DNA from: Tetragonia tetragonoides | Lineage: Eukaryota; Streptophyta; Magnoliopsida; Caryophyllales; Aizoaceae | Assembly: GCA_038025085.1 (NCBI GenBank) | Contig: CM076152.1 | Span: 36,025,501 to 36,089,500, forward strand | Reading direction: 5' to 3' | DNA: 64,000 nucleotides | In this document: one piece after another, positions 24,201-37,596 of the stretch | Numbering within the stretch: the first letter of the stretch is position 1 | Layout of the letters: each line of letters starts with the position of its first letter | Translations under genes and position numbers: made by a program | The notes under the pieces: generated by a model | Told to the model about the DNA's origin: nothing | The model's database searches: none | The model's input: the letters and a program-made list of their open reading frames with translations, nothing else

Positions 24201-27200
24201 TAGTCATTTTGATTTTATCCGTTATATTCCAAAGAAATATAGTAGTAATCTTTTTGGCTCTATTAGAATGGACATGAAGAAGTTTTTTTTTGATCTTGAA
24301 CAAAAGGTCACATAGCTCTACATATCAGATATGACCTAAGCTTAAATTTTGGTGATCAAATTTGCTTTGACCTCCAGAATACGCTAATCATCTTAAGTTT
24401 TTGCACTACTGGAAACAGGCTGTCTTATCGAGTACTCCCTTCGTTCCAAATTCATCTACCTACTTCTCCATGACGCAAAGTTTAATGGGAGATGAATTTG
24501 GAAAGAAAAAAAAAACCCATATGCCCCTGGGTTAGTAATGGGTTGGGTGTGACCTAAGAAATTAATGGGAAGCAATGATGGGCCATTTAATACCTAAAAC
24601 AAGACTAACAAAGGAAGTAGGTAGATAAATTTGGAATGGATGTAGATGAATTTGGAAATGAGGGAGTATTTTTCTTTGCTGCAGTTCTTATAATCTTTTA
24701 CCAGTAGTTCGTCTCTCCTTCACCTACTACAATAGTGCATCCTCTTCAAAGTTCGATGCTAATCAGTTGAGTTGTCAGAATTCCATAGCTTATAATCAGT
24801 CATGAAGGATCTGCAGGCTTTACAGTTAGCTTTTTCCTCCGCTTCTTGATTTCTCTTCAAGTGTTTATCATTGAACATGTATTGAACATCTATAATTCTT
24901 TTTCCAATTAAGGCATGATGTATTCGGGAATTTCGTCCTTTACTCGTCCTACAATGCATTATATTAGATTGTAGTTTCTGAAGTGTGGAAAGATCTGACT
25001 GATGCACTTGTTGCTTCATTTTGTAGGTAGATTCTGTGGAGGGTCCTATGCCGCAAACCAGATTTGTTCTTAAGAAGGCTCTGGAATTTGGGCATGCTGT
25101 TGTTGTGGTGGTTAACAAAATAGATAGACCTTCTGCTCGTCCTGATTATGTTGTCAACTCAACTTTTGAGCTTTTCATTGAATTGAATGCAACAGATGAA
25201 CAGGTATGTTTCTGACCTGATCCCGAATGCCTTCAACCTATATTTCACATTGAATAAGTCTGGTTTAGTTCAGCCATCTTATACAAATTTTTTTGTAAGC
25301 ATACTTCTGTGTGGGGAAAGAGTTGTTGAATATGCTCAGGTTCGGATATGAGTATTCCTGTTTGTGCTCATCATGTAGAGGAACCTTTTTTGTGGGTTTA
25401 CTTGGAGGGAGGTGGTAAACCATTAGATCGTCCAATATCTGTGTACTAGTTAAAACTAAATCCTATGCTCACGGGCTCGTTAAATTTTTTTATAAAATTA
25501 TTAAACTTTTTGTGTGGGTCTCTCGAAAACAGTCTCTTTACTAGGTGACTAGTAGGGGTAAGGCTGCGTACATCTAGACCTCCCCAGACCCTGCCCTAGG
25601 CGGGATATTTACTGGGTTGTTGTTGTTGTTGTATTAAACTTTTTGTCAAAGATTTTTATTTGAAAGAAAACATTTAGTTAAATGTATATTTTTGCATCAA
25701 AATACATATGTTTATTAAATACAATTTCTTTATGAGTGAGTTTATAAAAAATAGCCAGTAAGAGCCAACTTTCTCCATTGTACTCCTCCTATTTGTGTTA
25801 TGTTTCCTCTAATGTGGTTAAAAATATTGTGTCATTTTAGATAAAAAAATTAGATTTGATTAAAATTTTAAATAACATGTTACCCTTGTGGTTTAGAGTT
25901 AGACTCCTTAAAGAATTGGCCGTATCTATGCCTTACATATGTAATTTCATGCTCCTGGCCATTTGGGCTTGTAGCTAACTTTGGGGTTGTGTTTAATTTA
26001 TTTGTTTGACATTAGATTGAAGTAGTTTTTCTCAATTTTATTCCATTCAACATCCACTCATGAAAATGAGTTATTTTCATAGATTTTAATTTGGGTAAAA
26101 TAATTGCTCATAGAATTTGACTAACTCTTTACAAAGGCACAATGTGGTACTAGTGGGCAAAACAAAAACAAAAACATATATAGAAATAAAAAGGTTTAAA
26201 TGATGGTTCATAAAGTTTGACCTAATGGTTTATAAAGGTACATGTGATACTAGTGAGCAAAAAAAAGAAAAAAAAGTTGGCTAAGGTGACCGTGGCTCTC
26301 CCTTTGGTTGTTAGCATCTTAAGGCATACATATATATCATGCTTTTATCTGCACCAAATTTTCAGTTTTATTAGGCATTGTTTTGAGACTAATCCTACAT
26401 TTTCTTTTCCTTTTTATGTGAAGTGCGATTTCCAAGTAATATATGCAAGTGGCATTCATGGAAAGGCTGGACTCTCCCCAGACAAATTGGGAGATGATCT
26501 TGGACCCCTTTTTGAGTCTGTAACCAGATGCATCCCTGGGCCACGTATCGAAAAAGATGGTGCCTTGCAAATGCTTGTCAGTGGTTGTTTCCTTAAGTCT
26601 ACTTCTGGCTTTAATGTTTATTGATTCCTGTAGATTATTTATCGTACTTGCATAACCTAATTGTTTCCGTTAGCTTCTGCATGGAGAACTCTTGTGAAAT
26701 TGCAAGTGTTCATGACAAAAGGTTCACTAAACTACTAAAAAGCAATAATAGAGAACTATTGATGCAACATTAGGCACAAAACCTGATAGTCCGGAAGGTA
26801 ATTTAGAAACTAATTTCGGAGATTAGTCAGGCAAAGCCCAGATACCCATGCTATCTAAGACATCATCATATTTGGATAGAGAAATGAATGTTCACTTAGT
26901 TGGCTTTGAAGCGGAGGGAGTTACTGGTTGAACTAATCCTATCAAAGTAACCAAGACATTAATTTGCCGACTTAGCTAAGAGTTCCTTTCTCATAATCAT
27001 ATTACATGTATGCTATGCCCTTGGTGTCCCCCTAATACTGCTACTTATAAAATCTAAGCAATATTGATAACTTAGTAATCGTCTCAGTGGGTGTATCTAA
27101 TGTATAAAAAACTCCACTTTTCCCCTGATCTTAACTTGCTTTTACTACTTGGAAGCACTTTACTTTGAGAGTGGTTGTAAGGATAAATAACTCCGGTGTT

Positions 27201-30200
27201 TAGGTTTATTGCTTTTCTAAGATATTTTGGAGTTCACTGAAATGCTTCTTAGAGATGATACAGATATTAGGACGGAGGCACGGAGCATAGCATTAACTTC
27301 ATTATGAAAGTGGATCCAACTTTATTCATACTACATAATATCTTGAATTCATTTTGTTGTATGGTATTGTTGCGTTTAGGCTTGAAACCACTATCACTCT
27401 TTTGTCAATTGGTAGTATTACTATTACTGTTTGTTTGTTCTCGCCGACTTCTCCTTACTTTTATATTTTTGTGTTTCCATTATAGCTTACATTGCTGATA
27501 CTTCTGAATGATTAGGTTACCAACATAGACTATGATGAACATAAAGGGAGGATAGCCATTGGTCGATTGCATGCTGGTGTTCTTCAGAAAGGATTGGATG
27601 TCAAGGTTAGTTGGGCTGGATTTGATGTCATTTTATCCTGTGATGACTTGCACTTTTATTGTCAATTGTTTTAGCATCTGCAAGGTTGTCATTTGTGGAC
27701 AACCAATACATGTCTGCAAGTAATGCTTGTATAGCTTGAATTGGCCAACTGCCACTGTAAACTCATTCTATAGCTATCTTCTCTTCTGCTTTAGAATTTA
27801 GATCTCCCTAAAAACTTTTTTTTTTGGTTATTTTTGACTGATGATTCATGAGCAAAGCTATCTACCAAGCGTTAAGCTGCTGTAAACGAAAGTTGAATAG
27901 ATTTTACACATCCTCAGAATCTCATTGGTAATCTTTCTCATGATAAATCCTAGCTTATGAGATGAAAAGGCTCCTTGTTGCAAGTTTGAGAAACTGTTGT
28001 TATTTGTAGGTCACAAAGGAAAGGATAACATGGACTTGCCTGCCAGTTCAATCTGTTTGCAGGCAGTCAAAGTCATCATTGCATAATATTCTTTAAGGGA
28101 TCTATATGTTTGCTTCATTATTTTAGCAGCTTAGATTTGTGTTTGTGCAGATCTATGCAGCGTTATGGTTTTGCTGATAGCTTTTCAGTTTCATAAACTA
28201 ACAAGAACTTGCTCATAGAAACTCTTCAATATGATTCAGAATTAACATCTATTCAACATCTTATACTGTGTGCTTTGCAACTTATGTACCATTCAATCCA
28301 TGCCTAGAGCAAACCAAGCAAAAGTTGGATTATGTACTCCGTCTATCTGGATGAGTTCATCACATTTGTGCCTTGGATTTATTGTTTGACCTTCTATTAG
28401 TCCATATCATTGATTTGTGAGGTTCCCCCTACAAATGTTCTTCGCTCATATATTTTGAGAATTTTCCAGCTGCTTCTTTCTTGTACTCCTAGTTTTGTAG
28501 GATTCGGACAGTTGCCGATGACCAAGTGTGCTTTCTTTTTTGTTCAGGTTTGCACATCCGAAGATGCATGCAGATTTGGAAGAGTTAGTGAGCTTTTTGT
28601 GTTTGAGAAATTTTTTAGGGTTCCCGCGGAATCTGTACAAGCAGGAGACATATGTGCTGTTTGCGGTATTGGAGATATTCAGGTGAAATTTCTGTTTGTT
28701 GCACTCAGTTTCACTTTGTGATGGTACTTGGTGCTTCACTTGAATTGATCTTCGCCCTTGCTACAGTATGACTTGAGCTGCATTGCAATTTGTTTTTCTT
28801 CTTTATGTAGATTGGAGAGACTATTGCTGATAAAACTTTTGGGACACCATTACCTGCCATCAGAGTTGAAGAACCAACAGTCAAAATGTCATTCTCAATT
28901 AATACTTCCCCCTTTGTTGGCCGTGAGGTATGTCATATGTGTCATGAAAGAAAATCATCCCAGATTGTGCAGTAGATGAACATACTTACACTTAAACAAA
29001 TTATTGGGATTCAATATTTCATTAAGAAACCAATGAAGCAATAGTCCTGTGGGCTGTGGCTGTTGGCACAATATATTCACTTGCATATGAAATTGTTGCT
29101 TGACACTGGAAGAGCAAGATGATTGACTAGCACGATGCAAGAAGTTTGGATACAGATATTTTATGTTTCCTTTTTATGTTCTTTTCCTTTGCCTACTCAA
29201 TATGTAATAATAGAGGGACATACTAGTTGGAGTGGAACTGGGGCTGGAGGTTTTGACACTGGCTTCACAATTAACGTGGTTATGTTTCTTCGCAGGGAAA
29301 ATATGTAACCAGTAGAAACCTCAGAGATCGGCTCTTTCGCGAGCTTGAGAGAAACCTGGCAATGAGAGTTGAGGAAGGGGAAACTTCTGATACTTTCATT
29401 GTTAGTGGACGGGGTACTTTACACATCACAATTTTGATAGAAACCATGTACGACTTTTATGTATTTTCAGTTCTCTTTCATTTACTACCCCGCCAGTGGT
29501 GGGACACTGCGTTATTGGTGGTGGTGTTATTGTTGTCAGTATCTGTTCCTTTACCAGCTTTTTCATAACTTGGACGTTGGACTTTGATGTAGGCGACGGG
29601 AAGGATATGAGTTCATGGTTGGTCCTCCTAAAGTAATCAGCAAAAAGGTGGATGACAAGTTATTTGAACCTTTTGAGGTAATCAACTTATCTCCTCAGCT
29701 GACCTCTTGGTTTTAAAAAGCGCGAGGCGCACCGAGGCGCAAGGGGGCCGAAGCGACGAGGCGAGAAGCGCAAAGCGAAAGCCATTTTTATTTAAATTAA
29801 TTTTATAATTTATAAATTAATTTTTACACATTTTTTTCTTCACAAAACACATTTTAAGTAACTTTTATCATTTATTTTATATTTATTCTACAAATTTAAT
29901 ATAAGAAATAGACATAAATTATAAAAATTATGATACCATTCCCAACAATTCACTCACCTGCTATAACCAACTCAGCAAATCTTATATGAGACCAACTCAC
30001 ATAAAAAAAAAAAAAAGATCACTATTCAAAAATAAAGATGTCCCTTATTATGAACAATGATGACCAGGGGCAGACCCACGTTGTGGGGTATGGTCAGTTG
30101 AACCCATACTTTTGAAAAATTATTGGAGAAAGCTTTTGTCATTTTCCAATTACACCCATACTATTTTGACATAATTCCTATTGCACCCATACTAAAACCA

Positions 30201-33200
30201 GAAGAAATTATAAGAGAGGAAAGGGTAAATTTGTGATAACTGTATACAAAGGGTAATATGTTATATATACGTTAGTGCTAAGTTATAAAATACTAAAGTC
30301 AGATCCTTTTCTACTCAACCATCTTTTTCTCTCTCCTCTGCCTGTCATTCTCTCTCCTCTCTGTTTCCTCTTTGTAACTCCCCTTTCTCTCTCTCTCTCC
30401 ACGGAGGAATTATTTGAGCACTGTTCTCTCTCCATTCCTCTCTCTCTCTCTCTCTTCTAATTCTAGCTTCCAAAGTATTCTCACTGTTTTTCGTCGGAGA
30501 AGTACCGTTAAAGGAGAGAGAAAATAAAGAAGCGGTATCGACGAGCAAACCGAAACCGAAATCTTTGAGTTGCAATCCCTTTGCATGCATCAGATATCAT
30601 TTGAATTCGATGAATTTGATCAAGAATGGAACGAAATCGTTGAATTTGATCAAGATGCGAACGAATTCGAAGAATTTGGTAAAGCATCGAAAGAATTCAA
30701 AGAAATTGGCCAATAATCGAACAAATGCGAAGAATCCATCCAAGGTTCGAAAGAATTTGCAAAATTGAAAAGCGCGAGAAAGAGAAAGAGAGAAGAAAAC
30801 GAAGAGAAAGAGAGAGAAAACGAAGAGAAACAGAGAAGAAAACGAAGAGAAAGAGAGAGAAAACGAAGAGAAACAGAGAGAAGAAATCAGAAAAAGAAAA
30901 CGAAGAGAAAGAGAAGTCGTGAAGATGTGTACCTGGTCGCCGGAGGTCGGAGGAGTCGCCGGAGAGAAGCCGTGAAAATCTGGTATGCTAGGGTTTTCTT
31001 CGATTTCTCTCTCTTCGTTTTCTTCAGATTTCTCTCTCTTCGTTTTCTTCGATTTCTCTTTCTTCGTTCTCTCTCTTCAAACAAGCTGATGGTCACGTGC
31101 CTTTTTTTTTTTTTTTTTTATTTTTAGCTGGGCACATGATGTGCGCCTCACGCCAGGAAGCGGCCGCTTCTGGCTGAGGCGCGCTTCTTCGTGAGGCGAC
31201 CAAAAAGTGCGCTTTTTGGTCGCCTCTTGTAAATCGCTGCGCTTGGCCTTCCTAAAGCGTTTTTCTATGCGCCTGAGGTCGCCTCGCGCTTAAGCGCGCC
31301 TCAGGCGCGCTTTTAAAAACCAAGGCTGACCTCCCCCCCACCCCAAAACATACACTCTGTGGACAAAGAGAATTTGTGTGGAAAATGGGTTTCTTTGTTA
31401 TTTTTTCTCATGAAGCAGAGGCAACATCTTGAAGAATGTCATTGGTGTATGTGTTATGATGATGAGTGGGAGCTAGAAGAATGGTGCCAAAATCTGCACA
31501 GTGAAATTAGTAGTGTTTGTGGATGTATAGTTTCTTCTAGTATCACCTCCCTGTGATTTGTTGTTTGTGATTTTGGCATACATTTTTTTGCTGCCTCTGG
31601 TCACTAAATAAGAGTGAGGGAATGCTGAAATTTAAAATTCGTTTCTGAAATATTCTTTCTGGCACTGTAATTGCTTTTTTGAGAATATATGGGCCGGGTA
31701 CCCTTAGATGTTGCCGACATCAGATATTATGCATTTTTCATTTGAATGAATGTGTTCAGTTTCACTTCTGGACTTCCATGCTGCATTGGCTTCTTTAGAA
31801 ATGATGAAAAGGCTACAAACCCTATAGGGCCAAGTTACTGTTTTTTCTTAATTCACATGTGTGGCTAAAAAAGTTTTACCCTCGATTCATATGCTGTCTT
31901 TTAATTCAAAGCTCGAGGCTGGAGCCTGTTGGAGGCCTTAAAACTAAACTCCTTAGCTTTTACTACTTATAGGATTTGGTGCAGAAGGGTTTTGCTGCTT
32001 CAGTGCACTAATATATACTTCCATGCTACGGAGTGCGGTGCTTTGTGCATTGTGGTAAATTGTCTTAATCAAACACCACATGGTGTCTGAATATGTGTGA
32101 GACATGGCTTCGGGTAGATATTCTGCTGGTTCACCAGCACAATTTTGAACTGTAGCTTATCTGGGCTAAAAAAATTTATACTGATATCTCAATGCGTGAG
32201 GAGAGTTTCCCTTTTATTGACCTCAGTGAGAAAAACTGAGGTTTCTGTAGTGTGTTCTGAAATAAATTTTGCATTACAAATCGGCATTACAAATAGTTAG
32301 GTGATGTAACATATGTTAAATAATCGTCACTCCTTTTGCAGATTGCCACAGTGGAGGTGCCAGAAGAGCATATGGGGCCCGTAGTTGAACTTCTTGGTAA
32401 AAGACGTGGGCAGATGTTTAATATGGAGAATTTTGGGTATGTAAAAGCTTTTTTGTGTTTCGTTGTCTGACATCTTCTCTATTTTGTTGATACATTTTCT
32501 CTAACTATCTTTCGAAACAGCCTTGCTGTTTGTGGGGGTAAGGCTGCATACATTTTCGCCTGCCAAGTGGGTATTTTTGTTGTCTTTGCTGTTGCTTTTG
32601 ATGGTGTAGTTGTGTATTATTGATACCTTGTTGATGTAATCAGATTTACAGATTTCTCGGATAGCTGTAGAAATTTAGGTACTTGACTTGACTATGAAAC
32701 ATGCATCTCAAAGAGAATGAAGTATATAAGTCAAATGTGTAAATTTTGGTGCAATCAAGAAACCCATGAGCCAGGAGCATATATTTCAGATGTCTACGAG
32801 GATGGCAGTTTTATTCTGAGGGCTCAAGTGCCTGCTTAGTAAGCTATGTGTGTAGAGCTCAGGGTGGGTAGCACACTAGCACCTTGGTACACCCTCTACT
32901 TGTCTCAGCAATATATCTGGTTCAAGTTTCATATCCCGTAGAGGGAGGCTTCCTTGCTATTTCTAAAAGAGAGAAAAAGAAAAGAAAAGTACGCTATGTT
33001 TGTAGTGTGATATCGAGAATAGAGACCTATGACTATGGAGCATCTAGGAGTTCTGAGAGGGATATATGTCAGTCTTGTCTCCTTATATTTGTTTGGCTAC
33101 ATTTCTCTTGGAAGGTGGTAGGAAGTGGCTTAGAACAATTCCTACCTTGAGCGTTTTCATGACTTTGGGGGTGGGAAGGAGAGGAAGATGTTGTGGGCAT

Positions 33201-36200
33201 GTGGCGCAGTGGTTTTTTTTTCGCGATATTGTGGTGTATCTGGTTGGAGAGGAATACACAGGTGTTCAAGGGGATTTTAATACTACCTGCGATTCTTTGG
33301 AGAAGATTACGTACCTAACATCTTTATGGGCTATGGCTGCAGAGGCATTTCGGGGTCATGTTTTAACTGATATTAAGCGGTATTGGGGCAATTTGTTAAT
33401 GATTTATGTAGAGGATACATTATCCTCTCTTTTGTTGCACATTTGATATCTTATCAGTATACTTTTTCCTTTTCTAAAAGATTCCTACCTTTGGGGCTGA
33501 GTACAACGTGATATGACCTACCAGTCTACCACTGTTGTCCAAAGTAGTAGTTCTTTCAGACTGTAAATGAGTTATATCTTTCATGTTTCTCAACTTAGCC
33601 GAAGGAGTCACTTTGCTTTTAGCTAACAGAGATTTTACATGTTCTGTTTGGTTGATAAATTCATTTTGGGAAGATGGGATTCACAGAAGTCGCTAGACTC
33701 ACTATCAGTCGATCATAGGAACAGAATCCTAAAGGTTGTTCTACGACACTGAACAATCAGGTGTTACGCATTTGCACCCATTGCCAAACCATACTTTCCG
33801 TTAGCTTATTAACAAGCTATTTATTAATGTTACTGTTTGCTATCGAGTGGTTTCAAAAGCAAGGTAACTGTTCCATCTTTGCGAACACCCTACTTAGTCG
33901 TCGGTATGTTGCAACGCTCAAACGAGCATGCCTTGGGGGAACTAGGGAAGTTTGAGTTGCCTTGCTGGACATTGTTGATTGGTTCATGCTCATTGCCAGA
34001 ATTGTCAACTTTTTGTATGCTATTCATTCTCAACTTCAATTTTGCCTCAGGTCTGAAGGAACAACTATCCTGAAGTATAAGATGCCAACACGTGGCCTTC
34101 TGGGATTGCGAAATGCTATTTTAACCGCTTCTCGAGGCACAGCAATTCTCAACACCATATTTGATAGCTATGGACCTTGGGCTGGTGATATTAGTACCCG
34201 TGATCAAGGTTCTTTGGTAAGTTTCTGGCATTTGACCCACTGAAAAATGGTGTAAATGCTTCAGTCAGAATGATATGGTCGTAAAGTTCATTAGTTACTT
34301 TTAAGGGGGTTAAAATACACAAAAAAAACAGTTTAAGGACTGGTAAAATATACACTCTACGCTCTTCACTCCTTTATCTGTTTCCAATATTAGCTGCCCA
34401 GTTTTGATTTGTGTACCAAATTTGATGACTTAGGTTGCATTTGAGGAAGGTACCTCGACATCGTATGCTCTTGCAAGTTCACAGGACAGAGGGAAAATGT
34501 TTGTTGCGCCTGGAGTAGAAGTTTATAAAGGACAGATAATTGGTATTCATCAGAGGCCCGGTGACTTATCATTGAATGTTTGCAAGAAGAAGGCCGCAAC
34601 AAATGTTCGTTCAAACAAAGATGTGACAGGTAAAGACAGATTATTTCACCGCTTCTCTTTGGTTAAAATATGTGCATGCAAAGTCTTGTACTGTTCCTTT
34701 ACATCCATTCCTGTAAGCTGTAAGGCTTACTAAGTCAAAGACATTACAGCCAATTACAGGAGTAAAGCATGGTTGGGTTAAACAAGTATTTCAAAATATT
34801 TGGAGCTCATAATCTCCTTTTTGGGAAGCAAAGGCCATTATTTTCATAACTGCTAAGCAAAAATATATCTTTGGACCTTAACTCAAGAATGTGATTGATT
34901 TGATAATAATGCAAACTGTCAGGTAGAACAACCCTGATATTTTCTATTGCTATGATAATTTTGCTTAGGACCTGTTGCTTAGTAACAAGCCCTTGCTCTA
35001 TTATTCCCTTGTCAGTTAACTATATTAATCGCTAGAAAATTAGTTTTGTCCAAAACTATCTTCAGAGGACGAAATTTATTAAAGGAATAGATTATTTTTT
35101 AAATTTATGTAGGAAAATTTTCCAATAATTTATATTTAAAAATCGAGTTTTTGGCAATAACCATCCTTTATGACATTTTTACTTCAGTTCATCACCTCCG
35201 GTGACATTTCGTTTTGCCCCTACTAGGTATTGTCACCTTTGGGCTTTGTTGACCCTTTCTTCCCTAAATTTCTTTTAATTTCCCACAATTTCTTTCCCCC
35301 TCCGTCGATCAGTCCCAATTTCTGCAATTGCATCAAACCCCATTCTTAGCCTTTAAGTTTTGTGGGGGAAAAAAATCCTTTTTTCTCGTTGGAAGAGTGG
35401 GTAGGACTCATAGGAGGCAGATGGTGAAGTTGATGTGTGTGTGTGAGAGAGAGAGAGATATTGAAAGGTTGATACTTTTAACTAAGTGCTCGTTGATTAT
35501 CGGGCTGCGAGATTTTGTCTGCTAATGCAAGACTACAAGTGGAGAAGGAACAGGTAAGTAAGACAAGCTTTGCAATTGAGTAGGGCCGTGAACGTCTAAA
35601 ATGAAGTGGGTGGGGGAGGAAGGAGAAGGAACAAAACTCCCAAATCTCATGATGCAGTCGCTACTCGCCAGTTTAAATTAAAAGTTGGTTAATTGATGGT
35701 GTAATTACTGGGTTCGGCTAGTCTTTTCTCTTTCCTCTCTGTTCTTGAATCAAGCAGTCTTTTTTGTTATTTTCACATTATGTCTTGTTCTAACTTATCT
35801 TTTAGGCTTCGTCTTCTAGTTCTCTTTCGATGGAACCCAAGAATGGCATGGTCTTGTGAGTTTCATGGGGTTGGATTTTCGTACTGAAAATTTCCAGATG
35901 TGAAGCGGCGGAATCAGATAAAATTGTGAAATTTAGTAATTGAGACATATGAGGGAGGGAGAAAAACTAGTTGGGTGAGAAACTAAGGGGGAGGGGGGGT
36001 GTCAAACAAAGGTAATAGTACACAGGGGCAAAACGGAAAGAATAGGTCTTAATTTGGATGGAATGTCACTGGAGGTGGTGAACTAAATTGCAAAATAGTA
36101 AAAAAAATGAAAGGTAATTATTGCCAAAACTTGTTTTAAAAGGTGGTTATCGCCTTATTGGCAAATTTTCTGTATATTTATCCAAAACTGAAGTGGAAGG

Positions 36201-36652
36201 AAGAACATATGTCAGAGCTTGCTCTTGTTTAAAACTTCCCATTTTTAGCATTTAGAGTACCAAGTAGTTGCAGCCTTGTGGCCTACTAATTCTCCAATAA
36301 GGGTGCTCTTAGTTTCCTTTACTTGGGATCCTCCGTCTTATAGTCTTATCTCTTATGTTACAGAAACCGTTGCATAATGATCTGTTCCATAACATTCTAT
36401 AGAACATCTCTTCTTTCGGTAACTTGTACTCGTATGCAGAATTGTCCATAATGTTTCCTTGCATCCTTATGGTTCTACTGCTATAACGCATAATCCTACT
36501 CTTTTCCACATGCAGTGGTTCTGGATACACCATTGGAGTACAGTCTTGATGACTGTATAGAATACATTCAGGAGGATGAACTCGTAGAGGTGACACCTGC
36601 AAGTATCCGAATGTGCAAAAACCCAAAGATGGCCAAGAAAGGCAGGTCCTAA
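21215..36652 (+). CDS. SVR3: Plastid TypA/BipA translational GTPase (SVR3-like)
   Basis: Fourteen exons: 21215-21485, 22423-22532, 23680-23883, 25027-25203, 26424-26576, 27516-27605, 28548-28682, 28811-28927, 29296-29447, 29593-29677, 32342-32436, 34051-34216, 34434-34629, 36516-36652. They sum to 2088 nt (695 aa) with GT-AG introns throughout. The first 70 or so residues are Ser-rich and poor in acidic residues, a chloroplast transit peptide. GTPase motifs: AHVDHGKT (109-116), RERGITI (147-153), DTPGH (171-175), NKID (225-228). Later exons give the EF-G-like domains and the TypA C-terminal domain ('[20 protein letters not shown]', 'GIHQRPGDL'), ending '[12 protein letters not shown]'. The bacterial homologue BipA binds ribosomes. 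Arabidopsis SVR3 acts in chloroplast translation and cold tolerance. The gene appears intact despite several transposons in its introns. Confidence 0.95.
24435..24666. mobile_element. Stowaway-like MITE in TypA intron 3
   Basis: The left end 'ctcccttcgttccaaattca' pairs with the right end '...tgaatttggaaatgagggag', flanked by TA on both sides. About 232 bp. TA duplication and the 'ctccct..gttcc' terminus fit the Tc1/mariner-derived Stowaway group. Confidence 0.8.
25545..25636 (+). mobile_element. SINE 3' part in TypA intron 4
   Basis: 'ggggtaaggctgcgtacatc' followed by 'agaccctgcc', 'gggatatttactgggttg' and a terminal (TTG)n is the 3' half of a common plant SINE of the Au type. The tRNA-like 5' head is not clear, so the copy is probably truncated or diverged. 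Confidence 0.7.
30616..30765 (+). repeat. 30-bp tandem repeat, five copies, open as a 10-residue repeat
   Basis: Units beginning 'gaatttgatcaag' repeat with period 30, diverging to the right. One frame stays open through all copies and encodes ten-residue units such as '[10 protein letters not shown]', '[10 protein letters not shown]' and '[10 protein letters not shown]'. The period is a multiple of three, so an open frame may be chance. No function is assigned. Confidence 0.75.
30777..31080. repeat. Purine-rich block facing a pyrimidine-rich block
   Basis: 30777-30920 repeats 'cgaagagaaagagagagaaaa'-type purine units. 31003-31080 repeats 'ctctctcttcgttttcttc'-type units, roughly their complement. 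The two could pair as an imperfect hairpin around a short GC-rich centre (30930-30985). Confidence 0.7.
32530..32605 (+). mobile_element. Decayed SINE 3' fragment in TypA intron 11
   Basis: 'gggggtaaggctgcatacat' then 'tgccaagtgggtatttttgttg' resembles the SINE tail at 25545-25636 but is more diverged. Confidence 0.5.
35112..36171. mobile_element. Foldback-type element in TypA intron 13
   Basis: The left arm contains 'ttttggcaataacc', 'ttcatcacctccggtgacat' and 'cgttttgcccct'. The right arm carries the reverse complements in mirrored order ('aggggcaaaacggaaag', 'atgtcactggaggtggtgaa', 'ggttatcgcc'). Ends near 'ggaaaattttccaataa' and 'ttattggcaaattttc' also match as an inverted pair. No clear target duplication was found, so the boundaries are approximate. 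No coding content is recognised. Confidence 0.65.
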
Positions 36653-37596
36653 ATGCGATTCGATCTCCCAAGTTCACGATTGAATTGCATAATAGTTTGT
36701 AATAGTCCTACGTGTTAGAACGATTGAAATATTGGTGCTCTACATTATATTTTTGCTGAGGACAAACGAAAACATAGTTACTAAACATAGAAAGTTCACC
36801 GAAGAGGAGCAGATCTTTTGTCCCTTTTTGGTGTGATTGTATATGATTAGACTTCCTTATTTGTATACTGGTGGATGGACGCGATTCGGCTCATAAATAC
36901 AGGCGATTCGGATGATTTGTTAGCAGCAGACTTCCTTTTTGGTTGATGATGGCAGCTGATTTGAGTGTTATATTGTTCATCCATGATCGAATTATGTTTG
37001 ACTCTCTGTGTAATTCGCATTAGTAATTTGACTACTAAATTCAAGCAAGGTCTACAGGCAATTTGAGCATCTCCAATGCTCATTGATATATCATCAAGCC
37101 TAGCACCACATTCTACCAACTTTTCTATTTTAATGCAAATGTTTTCAATATATGCCACATCGGTGACATCACAGCCTAAAAACTAGGTTTGTTGAGAAAA
37201 TCGGTTTGTACAAATTTCAGATTTTTTGCTTTATCACTATAGGATGGGGGGTTTGTTTAGGGACTTAATTTTCATTCTGATTCTTCATTGCTTAGCGCAT
37301 TTGTATGTTCAAAGGGGAAGGTTCCCAGCAATCATTTTTGTTCTTTAAAAGGTTTAAGTTTGGGCTGAATAGGTCATTAGCATGATAGCCTCCTTTTGAC
37401 TGGACGCCCTTGACCATTTCGCACTCCAACTAGTACGACCATTATTCGACATAATCCTGTCAAACTTAATCATAGATACGAGTACATCACAATTTGACAG
37501 TATTATTTGCCAGAGGGTTTTTTTAGGAGGGGTGGGGGGAACTCTAAAATTTGTCATTTTCTGAACAGTAACGAAAGTAGAGAAACAAAGTATATA

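Larger units (their letters stand above)
29706..31324. mobile_element. TIR DNA transposon with GGCGC-rich ends in TypA intron 10
   Basis: The left end 'cttggttttaaaaagcgcg' and right end 'gcgcgcttttaaaaaccaag' are inverted copies. GCGAGGCGC-type motifs fill both subterminal zones. 'gctgacct' stands directly outside each end (29698-29705, 31325-31332). Counting one more base gives a 9-bp duplication, so the superfamily could be hAT (8 bp) or Mutator (9 bp). No transposase is seen. The interior has a 30-bp tandem repeat and a purine-rich/pyrimidine-rich pair. The insertion makes intron 10 about 2.7 kb without touching exon sequence. Confidence 0.82.

Noticed and set aside
30725..31127. Arg/Glu/Lys-rich open frames on both strands
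   Set aside because: Low-complexity purine repeats give such frames by chance, and the frames have no conserved domain.
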